From the NCBI GenBank assembly GCA_008125075.1, contig VLTH01000002.1, positions 626,605 through 690,604 of the forward strand: 64,000 nt of DNA, given 5' to 3'. Each line of letters opens with the position of its first letter. Position 1 is the stretch's first letter. Source of the DNA: Acetivibrio alkalicellulosi. GTDB lineage: Bacteria; Bacillota; Clostridia; Acetivibrionales; Acetivibrionaceae. The notes below the pieces were generated by a model that was not told the DNA's origin, made no database searches, and saw nothing but the letters and a program-made list of their open reading frames with translations. The position numbers and the translations under genes were made by a program. Below are positions 10,374-19,139 of the stretch, in pieces.

Positions 10374-11066
10374 ATGGTTGCAAGTATTTTGGTGGTTGAT
10401 GACGAAAAAGAAATTGCTGATTTAGTACAGGTATATTTGTCAAATGAAAATTTCATAGTACATAAATTTTATACAGCAAAGGAAGCAATTGAGTGCATAA
10501 ATACAATAAAGCTTGACCTTGCTATTTTAGATGTTATGATGCCAGATATTGATGGCTTTACAATATGTCAAAGAATAAGAGAAAAATATAATTTCCCCAT
10601 TATTATGCTAACGGCTAAAGGTGAAGAAATAGATAAAATAACAGGACTTACTTTAGGGGCAGATGACTATATAACAAAGCCTTTTAGGCCATTAGAGCTA
10701 GTTGCGCGGGTGAAAGCCCAGCTAAGAAGATTCACTAAGTATAATAAAATAACTGATACAGATGATGGTGTAATTGCATTTTCTGGACTTGTTATAAATA
10801 AGAATGCTCATGAATGTATCTTTAATGAAAGGCCATTAAACCTCACTCCTACTGAATTTTCAATTCTTTGGATTTTATGTGAGAATCGAGGACAGGTAGT
10901 TAGTGCTGATAAGCTGTTTCAAGAAGCATGGGGAGATAAATATTTTAGCAACAGTAACAATACAATAATGGTTCACATAAGACACTTGAGAGAGAAAATG
11001 GGTGACTCAGCTGAAAAACCAAAGTATATAAAAACTGTGTGGGGAGTTGGATATAAAATTGAATAA
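10374..11066 (+). CDS. vanR: VanR-type response regulator (OmpR family)
   Basis: 230 residues. Receiver domain ~1-118 with acidic pocket D9/D10, phosphoacceptor D53 (LAILDVMMPDIDG), T80 and K102 (TKPFRP). The winged-helix DNA-binding domain (~135-230) has the typical NLTPTEFSILWIL and HIRHLREKMGD segments. It is followed by an overlapping sensor kinase and then by vanG, vanXY and vanT, which fits VanR of the VanG type. It likely activates the resistance genes on sensing a cell-wall signal. AAGGAG precedes the ATG. The assignment as VanR rests on family plus context. Confidence 0.88.
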   Translation: MVASILVVDDEKEIADLVQVYLSNENFIVHKFYTAKEAIECINTIKLDLAILDVMMPDIDGFTICQRIREKYNFPIIMLTAKGEEIDKITGLTLGADDYITKPFRPLELVARVKAQLRRFTKYNKITDTDDGVIAFSGLVINKNAHECIFNERPLNLTPTEFSILWILCENRGQVVSADKLFQEAWGDKYFSNSNNTIMVHIRHLREKMGDSAEKPKYIKTVWGVGYKIE

Positions 11067-12180
11067 AAATTTTATAAAAAATTACAAAAGAAAATTGATG
11101 GCTACCCATTTACTAGTAAGCATAGTTTTATTTATTATTACTATAGTACTATATCTTATGACACTTACTGTTTTAAATGGTTTTATTGTGGACATTATTG
11201 AAATAATATTAGGCTACACTGTAGCTAGAATTATTATGACAAACAGGAACATAATATTCTGGCTTGGAGTTGTATTTATTCTTTTAGTAGGATGGATTGT
11301 TGTTGAATGGCGAGCTGTTGGTAAACTAGCAAATGTAATTAGTCAAATGGATGTTGTATTTAAAAAGGATAACTCAAAACTTTCCTTAAATAATGAATTT
11401 AAGGAAATTGAAAATGAGTTAAACTCATTAAAGTTTGAAAATATGAGAAATGAACAGTTAGCACAGATGGAAGCACAAAGAAAAACTGATTTGATTACAT
11501 ATCTAGCTCATGATATTAAAACTCCACTTGCTTCAGTAATAGGATATTTGAGCTTATTAGATGAAGCACCTGATATGCCATTAGATCAAAAAGCAAAATA
11601 CACAAAAATTACACTTAATAAAGCCTACAGATTGGAAGACCTTATAAATGAATTTTTTGACATTACAAGGTTTAATCTTTCTGTAATTCCCCTTGAAAAA
11701 GAAGACATTAATCTATCTTTCATGTTGGCACAAATGATTGATGAGTTTTACCCTATGCTTAGTCTAGGAGGGCGAAAGGCAGTACTGAATGTTGATAAGG
11801 ACATAAGTGTTTATGGTGATGGAGATAAATTGGCAAGGGTATTTAACAATATATTAAAAAATGCTATTGCATACAGCTATGAAAATAGTGAGATAGAAAT
11901 ATCAGCACATGCTAATAAAGAAAATATTTCTATACAATTTCTTAACAGAGGAAAGATAATTCCTTCTCACAAGCTTGAGACTATATTTGATAAGTTTTTC
12001 AGACTGGATAGGGCAAGATCTTCTAGCACAGGAGGTGCAGGATTGGGATTGGCCATTGCAAAGGGAATTATGGTTCAACACGGAGGAGATATTCAGGTAA
12101 CTAGTAATGAGACTGCAACAGTATTTACAGTTATTCTTCCACAAAAAGAACAAGTAAAGACAAAAACAAAGGTTTCTTAA
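11059..12180 (+). CDS. vanS: VanS-type sensor histidine kinase
   Basis: About 373 residues with a start at TTG 11059; an in-frame TTG at 11047 is possible but sits right on the GGGGAG ribosome site (11041-11046). Two membrane segments (~18-56 and ~66-84) flank only a short extracellular stretch, so the sensor part is small. The H-box is YLAHDIKTPLASVIGYL (His ~151), the N-box FNNILKNAIAYS, and the G-box GGAGLGLAIAKGI, so the kinase looks intact. It overlaps vanR by about eight bases. It should phosphorylate VanR in response to glycopeptide or wall stress; the ligand cannot be read from sequence. Confidence 0.88.
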   Translation: MNKNFIKNYKRKLMATHLLVSIVLFIITIVLYLMTLTVLNGFIVDIIEIILGYTVARIIMTNRNIIFWLGVVFILLVGWIVVEWRAVGKLANVISQMDVVFKKDNSKLSLNNEFKEIENELNSLKFENMRNEQLAQMEAQRKTDLITYLAHDIKTPLASVIGYLSLLDEAPDMPLDQKAKYTKITLNKAYRLEDLINEFFDITRFNLSVIPLEKEDINLSFMLAQMIDEFYPMLSLGGRKAVLNVDKDISVYGDGDKLARVFNNILKNAIAYSYENSEIEISAHANKENISIQFLNRGKIIPSHKLETIFDKFFRLDRARSSSTGGAGLGLAIAKGIMVQHGGDIQVTSNETATVFTVILPQKEQVKTKTKVS

Positions 12181-12215
12181 GGAATTCTTAATAATTAAAT
12201 AAGAAAAAATAAAAA

Positions 12216-12271
12216 AACAGCCTGTTCAAATTTAGTATTATTAAATTACTGATTGGACAGGTTGTTTTTTT
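12216..12271 (+). terminator. Terminator or attenuator between vanS and vanG
   Basis: Stem AACAGCCTGTTCAA (12216-12229) pairs with TTGGACAGGTTGTT (12253-12266) using G-U pairs, then runs of T to 12271. It lies 36 bases after vanS and about 80 bases before vanG. It could simply end vanRS transcription, which then requires a separate vanG promoter, or it could act as an attenuator. Confidence 0.75.
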
Positions 12272-12276
12272 ATAGG

Positions 12277-12313
12277 GGGTACATATTTTTCTTCATATTA
12301 ATTATATGCATCC
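12277..12313 (+). repeat. End-only remnant of the GGGTGCAT MITE family
   Basis: A 37-bp piece begins GGGTACATAT and ends ATATGCATCC, an inverted pair matching the outer ends of the ~200-bp elements at 17781 and 23857. Its interior (TTTTTCTTCA) matches the right arm of the 17781 element. The core is missing. It lies in the vanG leader, between the terminator and the vanG ribosome site. No target duplication is visible, so it is old or formed by internal deletion. Confidence 0.55.
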
Positions 12314-12348
12314 TAAATAAGAACCAAATTGCAAAGGAGAATATGGAT

Positions 12349-13398
12349 ATGATTAAGAAAAAAGTTGCTATTTTGTTTGGTGGTTGCTCACCTGAATATA
12401 ATGTATCATTGCAATCTGCTTATGCAGTAATTGAGCATTTAGATTCAGATTGCTATGAAAAGATTCTAATAGGAATAACTAAAGAGGGGCAATGGCTTAG
12501 ATATTATGGTGATACCAAGGATATTATTAAAGATACATGGCATAAAGACAAACGATGTATACCTGCAATTATTTCACCAAGTAGAGATGTAAAAGGAGTG
12601 ATTGAATTATATCCTGACAGGGTTGAAGTAACAAGAATTGATATTGCTTTTCCTGTAATGCATGGTAAAAATGGCGAGGATGGTACCGTTCAGGGATTAC
12701 TTGAGCTTGCCGGAATTCCCTTTGTTGGGTGTGGAAGTCTTTGTTCGGCTCTATGTATGAATAAAGATATTGCTCATAAAGTTGTTAATTTAGCAGGAGT
12801 GAAAATACCTGAGTCAATAGTTTTAAAAACAGGCTCTAATGAAAAAGAAATATTTGATAAAGTAGAAAATTTAAATTATCCCCTTTTTGTCAAACCAGTA
12901 AAAGCAGGATCATCTTTTGGAGTTACAAAGGTGTATAGTAATGAACACTTGATTAATGCTCTTAAAGTTGCTTTTGAGTTTGATAATGAGGCAATAGTTG
13001 AAGAAAATATTGATGGATTTGAAGTGGGATGTGCCATACTTGGAAATAATGATCTGATAATCGGTCAAGTTGATGAAATTGAATTGACTCAGGGCTTCTT
13101 TGATTACAAAGAAAAATACACACTTGAAAACTCACAAATTCATATGCCAGCACGGATAGACTATATTACAGCAGAAAGAATTAAAAAAACTGCTGGGAGT
13201 ATTTATAAAGCATTGGGTTGCAAAGGTTTGGCAAGAGTAGATTTGTTTTTGACTAAAGATGGAGACATTGTCTTTAATGAAGTTAACACCATCCCTGGAT
13301 TTACCTCTCATAGTCGATATCCTAATATGCTTAAGGGGATAGGCTTTTCATTTGAGAAAATTTTGGACAATCTTATAAGGCTAGGGATGGAAGAATGA
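12349..13398 (+). CDS. vanG: D-alanine--D-serine ligase, VanG type
   Basis: 349 residues from ATG 12349 (MIKKKVAILFGGCSPEY), placed eight bases after AGGAGA; this equals the known VanG length. An upstream in-frame start would add an implausible hydrophobic extension that includes repeat sequence. ATP-grasp ligase: N-terminal GGCSPEYNVSL, central FVKPVKAGSSFGV, and C-terminal LARVDLF and FNEVNTIPGFTSHSRYP. The omega-loop region reads GFFDYKEKYTLENS, as in D-serine ligases (VanC/VanG), and not the His-containing loop of D-lactate ligases (VanA/B). The product D-Ala-D-Ser replaces D-Ala-D-Ala in wall precursors and lowers vancomycin affinity. It overlaps vanXY by ATGA. Confidence 0.92.
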   Translation: MIKKKVAILFGGCSPEYNVSLQSAYAVIEHLDSDCYEKILIGITKEGQWLRYYGDTKDIIKDTWHKDKRCIPAIISPSRDVKGVIELYPDRVEVTRIDIAFPVMHGKNGEDGTVQGLLELAGIPFVGCGSLCSALCMNKDIAHKVVNLAGVKIPESIVLKTGSNEKEIFDKVENLNYPLFVKPVKAGSSFGVTKVYSNEHLINALKVAFEFDNEAIVEENIDGFEVGCAILGNNDLIIGQVDEIELTQGFFDYKEKYTLENSQIHMPARIDYITAERIKKTAGSIYKALGCKGLARVDLFLTKDGDIVFNEVNTIPGFTSHSRYPNMLKGIGFSFEKILDNLIRLGMEE

Positions 13399-14165
13399 GA
13401 AGAATATTCTTAAATAAAAATGATATTCATAATGGAAATCTCATTCTTGTAAATAAGAGTTATCCATTTATAAAAAGAGAAGCTGAAATGATAGACGCTC
13501 TTACCGCTATTGGTTTAATTTCCGGTGAAATCATATTAGAAAAGAGAACTGCAACTATGCTTATACAACTTATGAATGTATTGGATTGTACCAAAACCAT
13601 TGTTCCTGTAAGTGGTTACAGGACTTCAAAGGAGCAGGAAAAAATCTATAATGATTCATTAAGAGAAAATGGAGAGAAATTTACTAAAAAGTACGTGGCA
13701 CTTCCTCATAGAAGTGAGCACCAAACTGGAATGGCAGTTGATTTAGCTCAAAGGTCAGAAAAAATTGATTTTATTTGTCCTAATTTTCCATATACAGGAA
13801 TATGTCAAAAATTTCGACAAAAGTCCATAAAGTATGGGTTTATTGAACGCTACCCAAAAGGGAAAGAGAATGTAACAGGAATTGCTCATGAACCCTGGCA
13901 TTTTAGATATGTAGGATATCCTCATTCTGAGATTATTCAAAATAATAATCTAACCCTTGAGGAATACATTGAGTTTATTAAAGGTTACCAATATAGCAAA
14001 AAGCATCTGTTTTTAAATCATGGTCACCAATATAATGAGGTTTTCTACCTAGATGTGTTTAAATCAAAAGAAGTAGAAGTGATTTTACCAGAGGATGTAC
14101 CGTATCAGATATCTGGAAATAATGTGGATGGCTTTATTTTTACACTATGGAGGGAGAAGGTATGA
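13395..14165 (+). CDS. vanXY: D,D-dipeptidase/D,D-carboxypeptidase VanXY
   Basis: 256 residues, close to VanXY of VanG-type clusters. It belongs to the M15 zinc peptidases: the zinc ligands are visible in SEHQTGMAVDLA (His and Asp) and in HEPWHFRYVGYPH (catalytic Glu and third ligand His). It is cytoplasmic, with no signal peptide. It should remove D-Ala-D-Ala dipeptide and cleave terminal D-Ala from pentapeptide precursors so that only D-Ser-ending precursors remain. The start overlaps the vanG stop (ATGA). The C-terminal ~60 residues (after EYIEFIKGYQYSKKH) are a less conserved tail. Confidence 0.9.
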   Translation: MRRIFLNKNDIHNGNLILVNKSYPFIKREAEMIDALTAIGLISGEIILEKRTATMLIQLMNVLDCTKTIVPVSGYRTSKEQEKIYNDSLRENGEKFTKKYVALPHRSEHQTGMAVDLAQRSEKIDFICPNFPYTGICQKFRQKSIKYGFIERYPKGKENVTGIAHEPWHFRYVGYPHSEIIQNNNLTLEEYIEFIKGYQYSKKHLFLNHGHQYNEVFYLDVFKSKEVEVILPEDVPYQISGNNVDGFIFTLWREKV

Positions 14166-16291
14166 GGCAGGATAAGGGATATAGAGGGATTGACTATTTT
14201 AGAATTATTGCAGCTTTTTTAGTTATTGCTATACATACATCTCCTCTATTATCAATAAATGAAACATCAAATTTTGTCATGACACGTATTATATCAAGGG
14301 TTGCAGTTCCATTTTTCTTTATGGCAACAGGATTTTTTCTTTTTGATATAAAGGAAGAAAGAATTTTTGCAAAAAGAGACTCTATTAATAGATTTATTAT
14401 TAAAGCCTTAAAACTTTATGGAGTGGCTATTTTAGTCTACTTACCAATTAATATTTATGGGGGATATTTTAGAAATGAGGGTCTTTTAGTTAATTTATTT
14501 AAAGACTTACTGTTCAATGGAACGCTATATCATCTTTGGTATTTGCCAGCATCAATTACAGGTGTTTTAATTGTCTATGCTCTTTCTAAAAAAATGAGGA
14601 AAAAAGCTTTAGTGTGTGTTGCAATTTTATTATATATAGTAGGATTACTAGGGGACAGTTACTATGGAATAGTTAATGAAGTACCTCTTTTAAAATCATA
14701 TTATGGATTTTTGTTTAATTTTTTTGATTTTACTAGAAATGGCATATTTTTTACACCTTTATTTATTGTAATGGGTGCATTGATACAAAAGCAAAATCAA
14801 CAATCTAATAAAAACAAGCATATTTTAGGACTTGTAATAGTAATTGTACTTTTCTTAACTGAAGGATTATTATTAAATCATTTTAAATTCCAACGTCATG
14901 ACAGTATGTATTTTATGCTTGTTCCATGTATGTACTTTCTTTTTCAAATATTACTCTTATGGAGAGGCACAAATAATAAAAATTTAAGAACAATGTCAAT
15001 GACCATGTATATAATACACCCTTTGGGAATTATTCTCATTAGAGGGATTGCAAAAATATTAAATCTTCAGATATTTTTAATTGAAAACAGTTTAATTCAC
15101 TATATAGCAGTATGTATATTTTCCTTTATTGTTTCTATTATTTTGGCAAAGCTACTTTTAAAATTAAGAAAAGAAAGGACACTTTGTTCTGAAAGGGCAT
15201 GGATTGAAATTAATACTAATAATCTAAGGCACAACGTTAATGTGCTTAAAGAGCTACTCCATAAAGAGTGCAGACTTATGGCTGTGGTAAAAGCTAATGC
15301 ATATGGCCATGGTGATGTAGAAATATCAAAGGAATTAAACAGAGCAGGAGTTAAAGATTTTGCAGTTGCAACAATTCAAGAGGGAATAGGCCTTCGTAAA
15401 AAAGGCGTAAAGGGGAACATTCTTATTTTAGGATATACTCACCCTAATGATATAAAATACCTTGTCAAATATAGATTAACTCAGACAGTTTTGCACTATA
15501 AATATGCCAGGATTTTGAATAAATCTATGAAAAACATAAAAGTACATATAAAAATTGATACTGGTATGAACCGTCTAGGTGAGAGCTGTCAGAACCTATC
15601 AAACATTGAAAAGATATATCAATGTGAACATCTTATTATAGAAGGGATGTATACTCATCTTTGTGTGTCTGATAGTTTGAGCCAGTCAGATACTGAATTT
15701 TCATTATCTCAGATTGATAGTTTTTTTAAAGTTACTCGAGAAATAAAAAATATGGGATATAATATAGGGAAAATACATATTCAAAGTAGCTATGGGGTGT
15801 TAAATTTCCCCCAGTTAAAATGTGATTATGCACGTATTGGAATTGCTCTTTACGGGGTGCTAAGTAAGGAGGATGATGAAACACGCATAAACCCAGACTT
15901 GCGGCCTGTGCTTTCAGTTAAGGCAAGAATTATAATGACAAAGGCTATTGAAAAAGGACAATGGGTTGGCTATGGGAGAGAATTTGCTGCTACACAAAAT
16001 ATGAAGATTGCAGTAGTTTCTATTGGTTATGCAGATGGTATTCCTAGAAACATATCAAATGGATTTGTCGTTTTAAAGGGTTGTAAAAAGCCCATAATAA
16101 GCAAGATATGCATGGATCAGATGATTATTGACATTACAGATATCCCAAATGTAAAGTCAGGTGATATTGTTACAATTATTGGTGAAGATGGGGAGAGGAT
16201 TACTTCAGAAGAAATTGCAAGAAGTTCTGGAACTATTACAAATGAGTTATTAAGTAGACTAGGAAGCAGACTCGAAAGAAAAAGTATATAA
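14162..16291 (+). CDS. vanT: Membrane-bound serine racemase VanT
   Basis: About 709 residues from ATG 14162, chosen because it overlaps the vanXY stop as ATGA and follows GGAGGGAGAAGG; an ATG at 14147 is in frame but lies before that site. The N-terminal ~340 residues form an acyltransferase-3-like domain with about ten membrane segments, thought to take up L-serine. The C-terminal ~365 residues are an alanine-racemase fold with the PLP lysine in MAVVKANAYGHGD, plus YARIGIALYG and IGYADGIPRN. It makes D-serine for VanG. It is the last gene of the resistance operon. Confidence 0.92.
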   Translation: MRQDKGYRGIDYFRIIAAFLVIAIHTSPLLSINETSNFVMTRIISRVAVPFFFMATGFFLFDIKEERIFAKRDSINRFIIKALKLYGVAILVYLPINIYGGYFRNEGLLVNLFKDLLFNGTLYHLWYLPASITGVLIVYALSKKMRKKALVCVAILLYIVGLLGDSYYGIVNEVPLLKSYYGFLFNFFDFTRNGIFFTPLFIVMGALIQKQNQQSNKNKHILGLVIVIVLFLTEGLLLNHFKFQRHDSMYFMLVPCMYFLFQILLLWRGTNNKNLRTMSMTMYIIHPLGIILIRGIAKILNLQIFLIENSLIHYIAVCIFSFIVSIILAKLLLKLRKERTLCSERAWIEINTNNLRHNVNVLKELLHKECRLMAVVKANAYGHGDVEISKELNRAGVKDFAVATIQEGIGLRKKGVKGNILILGYTHPNDIKYLVKYRLTQTVLHYKYARILNKSMKNIKVHIKIDTGMNRLGESCQNLSNIEKIYQCEHLIIEGMYTHLCVSDSLSQSDTEFSLSQIDSFFKVTREIKNMGYNIGKIHIQSSYGVLNFPQLKCDYARIGIALYGVLSKEDDETRINPDLRPVLSVKARIIMTKAIEKGQWVGYGREFAATQNMKIAVVSIGYADGIPRNISNGFVVLKGCKKPIISKICMDQMIIDITDIPNVKSGDIVTIIGEDGERITSEEIARSSGTITNELLSRLGSRLERKSI

Positions 16292-16371
16292 AAGATTCCA
16301 ACAATAAAAAGGGTGATTTTTGTTGATTTATATTATATAATGATATTATGCTTTATACAGGAGGAATCAAA

Positions 16372-17679
16372 ATGAGAATTAATTTACTTGTGGCGTCTTT
16401 AGTAAGTCTTATTGTTGGGGTTATATTGTTCTTTATTTATGGACAAAGTATGTCGGTTTACCTAGGAATAGCTTTAGCTTTTACTGTTCTTTTTATTTCA
16501 TCATTTGCTTTGTATAACAAGCTGTCTTTTTTAAAAAAGCAGCCATCTAAAGTCATTTCGATGATATTGTCCTTTATATCATATCTGGCAATGTTATTTT
16601 TTATTATAGTTTTTGTAATAAATTATCCTCCAGAGGGAGACTACATAGAAAAATTAGAAAGAGTTGTTGCAACTGAAGAAGAATATGAAAATGGTGAAGA
16701 GCTTTTTGAACTAATGATGGATTTTAGCAGAAAATTCCATTCTCTTGATGTTGATATTGAAGAAGGTGATGATGAAATAGACTCTTATATTGAGGAGTTT
16801 TTAAATAGCACGCTAAATGAAAGAAAAAGGATTTCAGAGTTTGTTAAGTCTAATAGTATTGCAATTTATGCAAGGGATTATTTTGAAAGAGGTAATGTAT
16901 GGTCTCAGGATGAACATGATCAAATAATGGACGTGGTTATTAATTATATTGACCTTGAACTGGCAGGAGTAAAGATATTACAAAATCAGGGAAAAGGTAA
17001 TGAAGCTGCAAGAAAGTACATGGAATTATGGGAAACAGTAGATGCTATTATAAAAGTAGAGAATGTTAACTTTAGCCATGCAATTATGAGCGGTTATTTA
17101 GTTGCTCGATTGGGAGAATATTATTATGCCAATCAAGAGGAGTTACGAGAATATAATTTATCACGTATTTCAAACATAACTAAAAACATATTGGAAACCC
17201 TTGATAATTGTTTTGAGACTATAGTTAGAGCAGATTATCATTCTGTAAAAGATGGGATAGAACATAATGTAGTGTGGCCATTTTTTGATAAAAACAAGAC
17301 AATGAGAAAATACCATGACTTTTTTTATTCCATGATTGAAAGGCTTCATAGGCCTTATGATGACACCATAACATATGAAAAACCTCGTGAAAACATAGGA
17401 ATGTTTAGTAGAAATCCTGCTGGGGAAGTTCAATATGCTATAATTAGTGATCAATTTGAGAAGTTTTTGTTTGGTCAGATTATAAGTAATTATATAAACA
17501 GAAAAACAGAAATTGGTGTATATGTGTATGCAATAAACTATAAAAACAGTCCAAATGAAATTCCTAAGGATTATAAAACTGGTGAAAGAGTTCAAGTGGT
17601 AGAGTATGATGATGCTCTAGAAATCTTCACAGGTGGAGATGATTCAAGGGAACGGAAATTTACTATACTAAAAAACTAA
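16372..17679 (+). CDS. Membrane protein of unknown function
   Basis: 435 residues from ATG 16372, behind CAGGAGG; an ATG 24 bases earlier lies before that ribosome site. Three N-terminal hydrophobic segments (~3-22, 26-48, 60-85 by eye) are followed by a ~340-residue soluble part that is acidic and mostly helical, with a final strand-rich tail (EIGVYVYAINYKNSPNEIP). No motif is recognised. It is not part of known van clusters and is separated from vanT by 80 bases. A strong terminator follows. Confidence 0.7.
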   Translation: MRINLLVASLVSLIVGVILFFIYGQSMSVYLGIALAFTVLFISSFALYNKLSFLKKQPSKVISMILSFISYLAMLFFIIVFVINYPPEGDYIEKLERVVATEEEYENGEELFELMMDFSRKFHSLDVDIEEGDDEIDSYIEEFLNSTLNERKRISEFVKSNSIAIYARDYFERGNVWSQDEHDQIMDVVINYIDLELAGVKILQNQGKGNEAARKYMELWETVDAIIKVENVNFSHAIMSGYLVARLGEYYYANQEELREYNLSRISNITKNILETLDNCFETIVRADYHSVKDGIEHNVVWPFFDKNKTMRKYHDFFYSMIERLHRPYDDTITYEKPRENIGMFSRNPAGEVQYAIISDQFEKFLFGQIISNYINRKTEIGVYVYAINYKNSPNEIPKDYKTGERVQVVEYDDALEIFTGGDDSRERKFTILKN

Positions 17680-17721
17680 ATATAATTATTGATGAAGTAG
17701 CCAATATAAAACAACAAAAAA

Positions 17722-17747
17722 ACTACCAAATTATTGGTAGTTTTTTT
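17722..17747 (+). terminator. Rho-independent terminator
   Basis: Perfect 8-bp stem ACTACCAA / TTGGTAGT with a 4-base loop and a seven-T tail, ending the transcript of the membrane protein gene. Confidence 0.85.
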
Positions 17748-17780
17748 AATATAATAAATGTCAAATTGTAATATAAAATA

Positions 17781-17981
17781 GGGTGCATGTAACAAGTGTG
17801 AAGAAAGATATTCCAGAAACTAAAGTTTCGCAGTTTAGAGCCTGTAAATACTCCTCGGGGCCTTTGCAAAACTCGCTTCGCGAAGAAGGATGCTCTCCCT
17901 TTCCTCGTCGCATTAACAGGCTCTACTACTTGCTTCACAATGTTTCTTCCATATTTTTCTTCACTTAAATAATATGCACCC
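17781..17981. mobile_element. MITE copy A (201 bp, 9-bp target duplication)
   Basis: Begins GGGTGCAT and ends ATGCACCC. The outer ~30 bases on each side form an imperfect inverted repeat (GTGAAGAAA against TTTCTTCAC). An inner inverted pair, GAGCCTGT and ACAGGCTC, surrounds a GC-richer core. It is flanked by a perfect 9-bp direct repeat TATAAAATA (17772-17780 and 17982-17990), the footprint of transposition. It encodes no transposase; a 61-codon frame across it is not credible as a gene. A related copy is at 23857-24053. Confidence 0.85.
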
Positions 17982-17991
17982 TATAAAATAC

Positions 17992-18083
17992 TGTGCCTGT
18001 TTGCAGTATTCTTACTTATAAACAGGCACATAGACATTCATTGAAACTTAATGTTTGGCAAGCTTTATACGCATGAATGTCTA
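17992..18083. terminator. Two hairpins downstream of the peroxiredoxin gene
   Basis: TGTGCCTGTTT (17992-18002) pairs with AAACAGGCACA (18020-18030), and AGACATTCAT (18032-18041) pairs with ATGAATGTCT (18074-18083), the latter touching the peroxiredoxin stop codon. Neither has a long T tail on the minus strand, so they are weak terminators or 3'-end stabilising structures. Confidence 0.5.
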
Positions 18084-18773
18084 TTCAGAATTTTCGCATG
18101 CGCAGTCGCATACTCTAGGGGGAAGTTTTTTATAGCATAAGTACCAATCTATACATTTAAGATCTTTTGAGCATTTTATCCTTTCTAAAAGCTCATTGTA
18201 TGTTTTAGGTGGAGGTACTATCACAGGTTGGCCTGGAATCCAATTGGCTGGTGTTGCTACCTTTTCTTTGTCAGATGTTTGAAGGGCTTCAACTAGTCTT
18301 AGTATTTCAGGAATATTTCTTCCGTTTGTCATAGGATAGTTGAGGACTGCCCTGATAATTTGTTTTTCATCAATTACATATACTGTTCTTACAGTTTCTG
18401 TGGCACTAACTTCTGGAAAAATCATGCCATAAAGTTTTGCTATTTTACCATCTCTGTCAGCTACAATTGGAAATGTTATATGTATTCCAGTATTAATGTA
18501 AATATTATAAGCCCATGCAAGGTGAGAAGGATTACTGTCAATGCTAAGGCCTAAAAGCTGTACGTTTTTTTGCGCAAAATAAGGAGCTAGTTGTGCAAAA
18601 GCTATAAATTCAGTTGTACATACAGGAGTAAAATCACCAGGATGAGAAAAGAAAACTACCCATTTTCCTTTAAAACAGGAAAAATCCATTTTGCCAAATG
18701 TAGTTTCTGCTGAAAAATCAGGAGCTTCCATTCCTATAGTCAAAGACTTATTTTTTAAACAATCAAGTTCCAA
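18081..18773 (-). CDS. Peroxiredoxin, 1-Cys/Prx6-like (AhpC/TSA family)
   Basis: 230 residues from a TTG start behind GGTGAT. The thioredoxin fold begins at GMEAPDFSAETTFG; the peroxidatic cysteine is C52 in SHPGDFTPVCTTEF. The long C-terminal domain (AELLRLVEAL..., ANWIPGQPVIVPPPKTYNEL) is that of Prx6-type enzymes. It should reduce hydrogen and organic peroxides in the cytoplasm. Unusual is a Cys-rich tail (C222, C224, C226 within CDCACENSE, plus several Cys just before), which could supply a resolving cysteine or bind metal. It stands alone on the minus strand. Confidence 0.9.
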   Translation of the reverse strand: MELDCLKNKSLTIGMEAPDFSAETTFGKMDFSCFKGKWVVFFSHPGDFTPVCTTEFIAFAQLAPYFAQKNVQLLGLSIDSNPSHLAWAYNIYINTGIHITFPIVADRDGKIAKLYGMIFPEVSATETVRTVYVIDEKQIIRAVLNYPMTNGRNIPEILRLVEALQTSDKEKVATPANWIPGQPVIVPPPKTYNELLERIKCSKDLKCIDWYLCYKKLPPRVCDCACENSE

Positions 18774-19020
18774 TACAAATCACCACACTTTAATAGAAGT
18801 ATTTACATACAGAATATGATTAGATATTAAATAATGTGATAGGACTATACATAATAAGTAGCGAGACAATATTATATTTATATATTAAAAAAACAAGGAA
18901 ATAAAACATTTTAAGGGTGCATATAAAAAGTATTTCCCCATATTGAATTTTTAAACAATAAAAAAATACACTTAAAAAGGTTAACGTAATCTGGATAAAA
19001 TGACTGGCAAAACAACAGGT

Positions 19021-19139
19021 TTATCCACAGATAAAACAAGCCAATATGAGTTATTCACAGTTTTGTCCACAATATCCACAGGTTTTATATACACAAAACA
19101 GGTGTTTTGTGGGGGAACTGTGGGAAATAATGTGGAAAA
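19021..19139. other. Cluster of DnaA-box-like sequences
   Basis: In the 674-base gap between the peroxiredoxin gene and hpf lie TTATCCACA (19021-19029), TTATTCACA (19051-19059), TTGTCCACA (19063-19071), ATATCCACA (19072-19080) and ATATACACA (19087-19095). On the other strand are TGTGGGGGA (19108-19116), TGTGGGAAA (19119-19127) and TGTGGAAAA (19131-19139). Two match the DnaA box TTATNCACA exactly and the rest differ by one to three bases. A strongly AT-rich stretch follows (19140-19380). dnaA and dnaN are not in the window. It may be a DnaA-titration or regulatory cluster, or part of an origin. Confidence 0.6.

Noticed and set aside
12253..12348. Longer N-terminus for vanG
   Set aside because: The extension lies in the terminator stem and MITE remnant, and the ribosome site and known VanG length fit ATG 12349.
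17783..17968. 61-codon frame on the plus strand inside MITE copy A, and 23902-24114 inside copy B
   Set aside because: They follow the repeat core and have no ribosome site; the similarity between them is due to the shared repeat, not to a conserved protein.
18914..18921. Single GGGTGCAT upstream of the DnaA-box cluster
   Set aside because: Only eight bases match the MITE end; there is no partner end or target duplication nearby.
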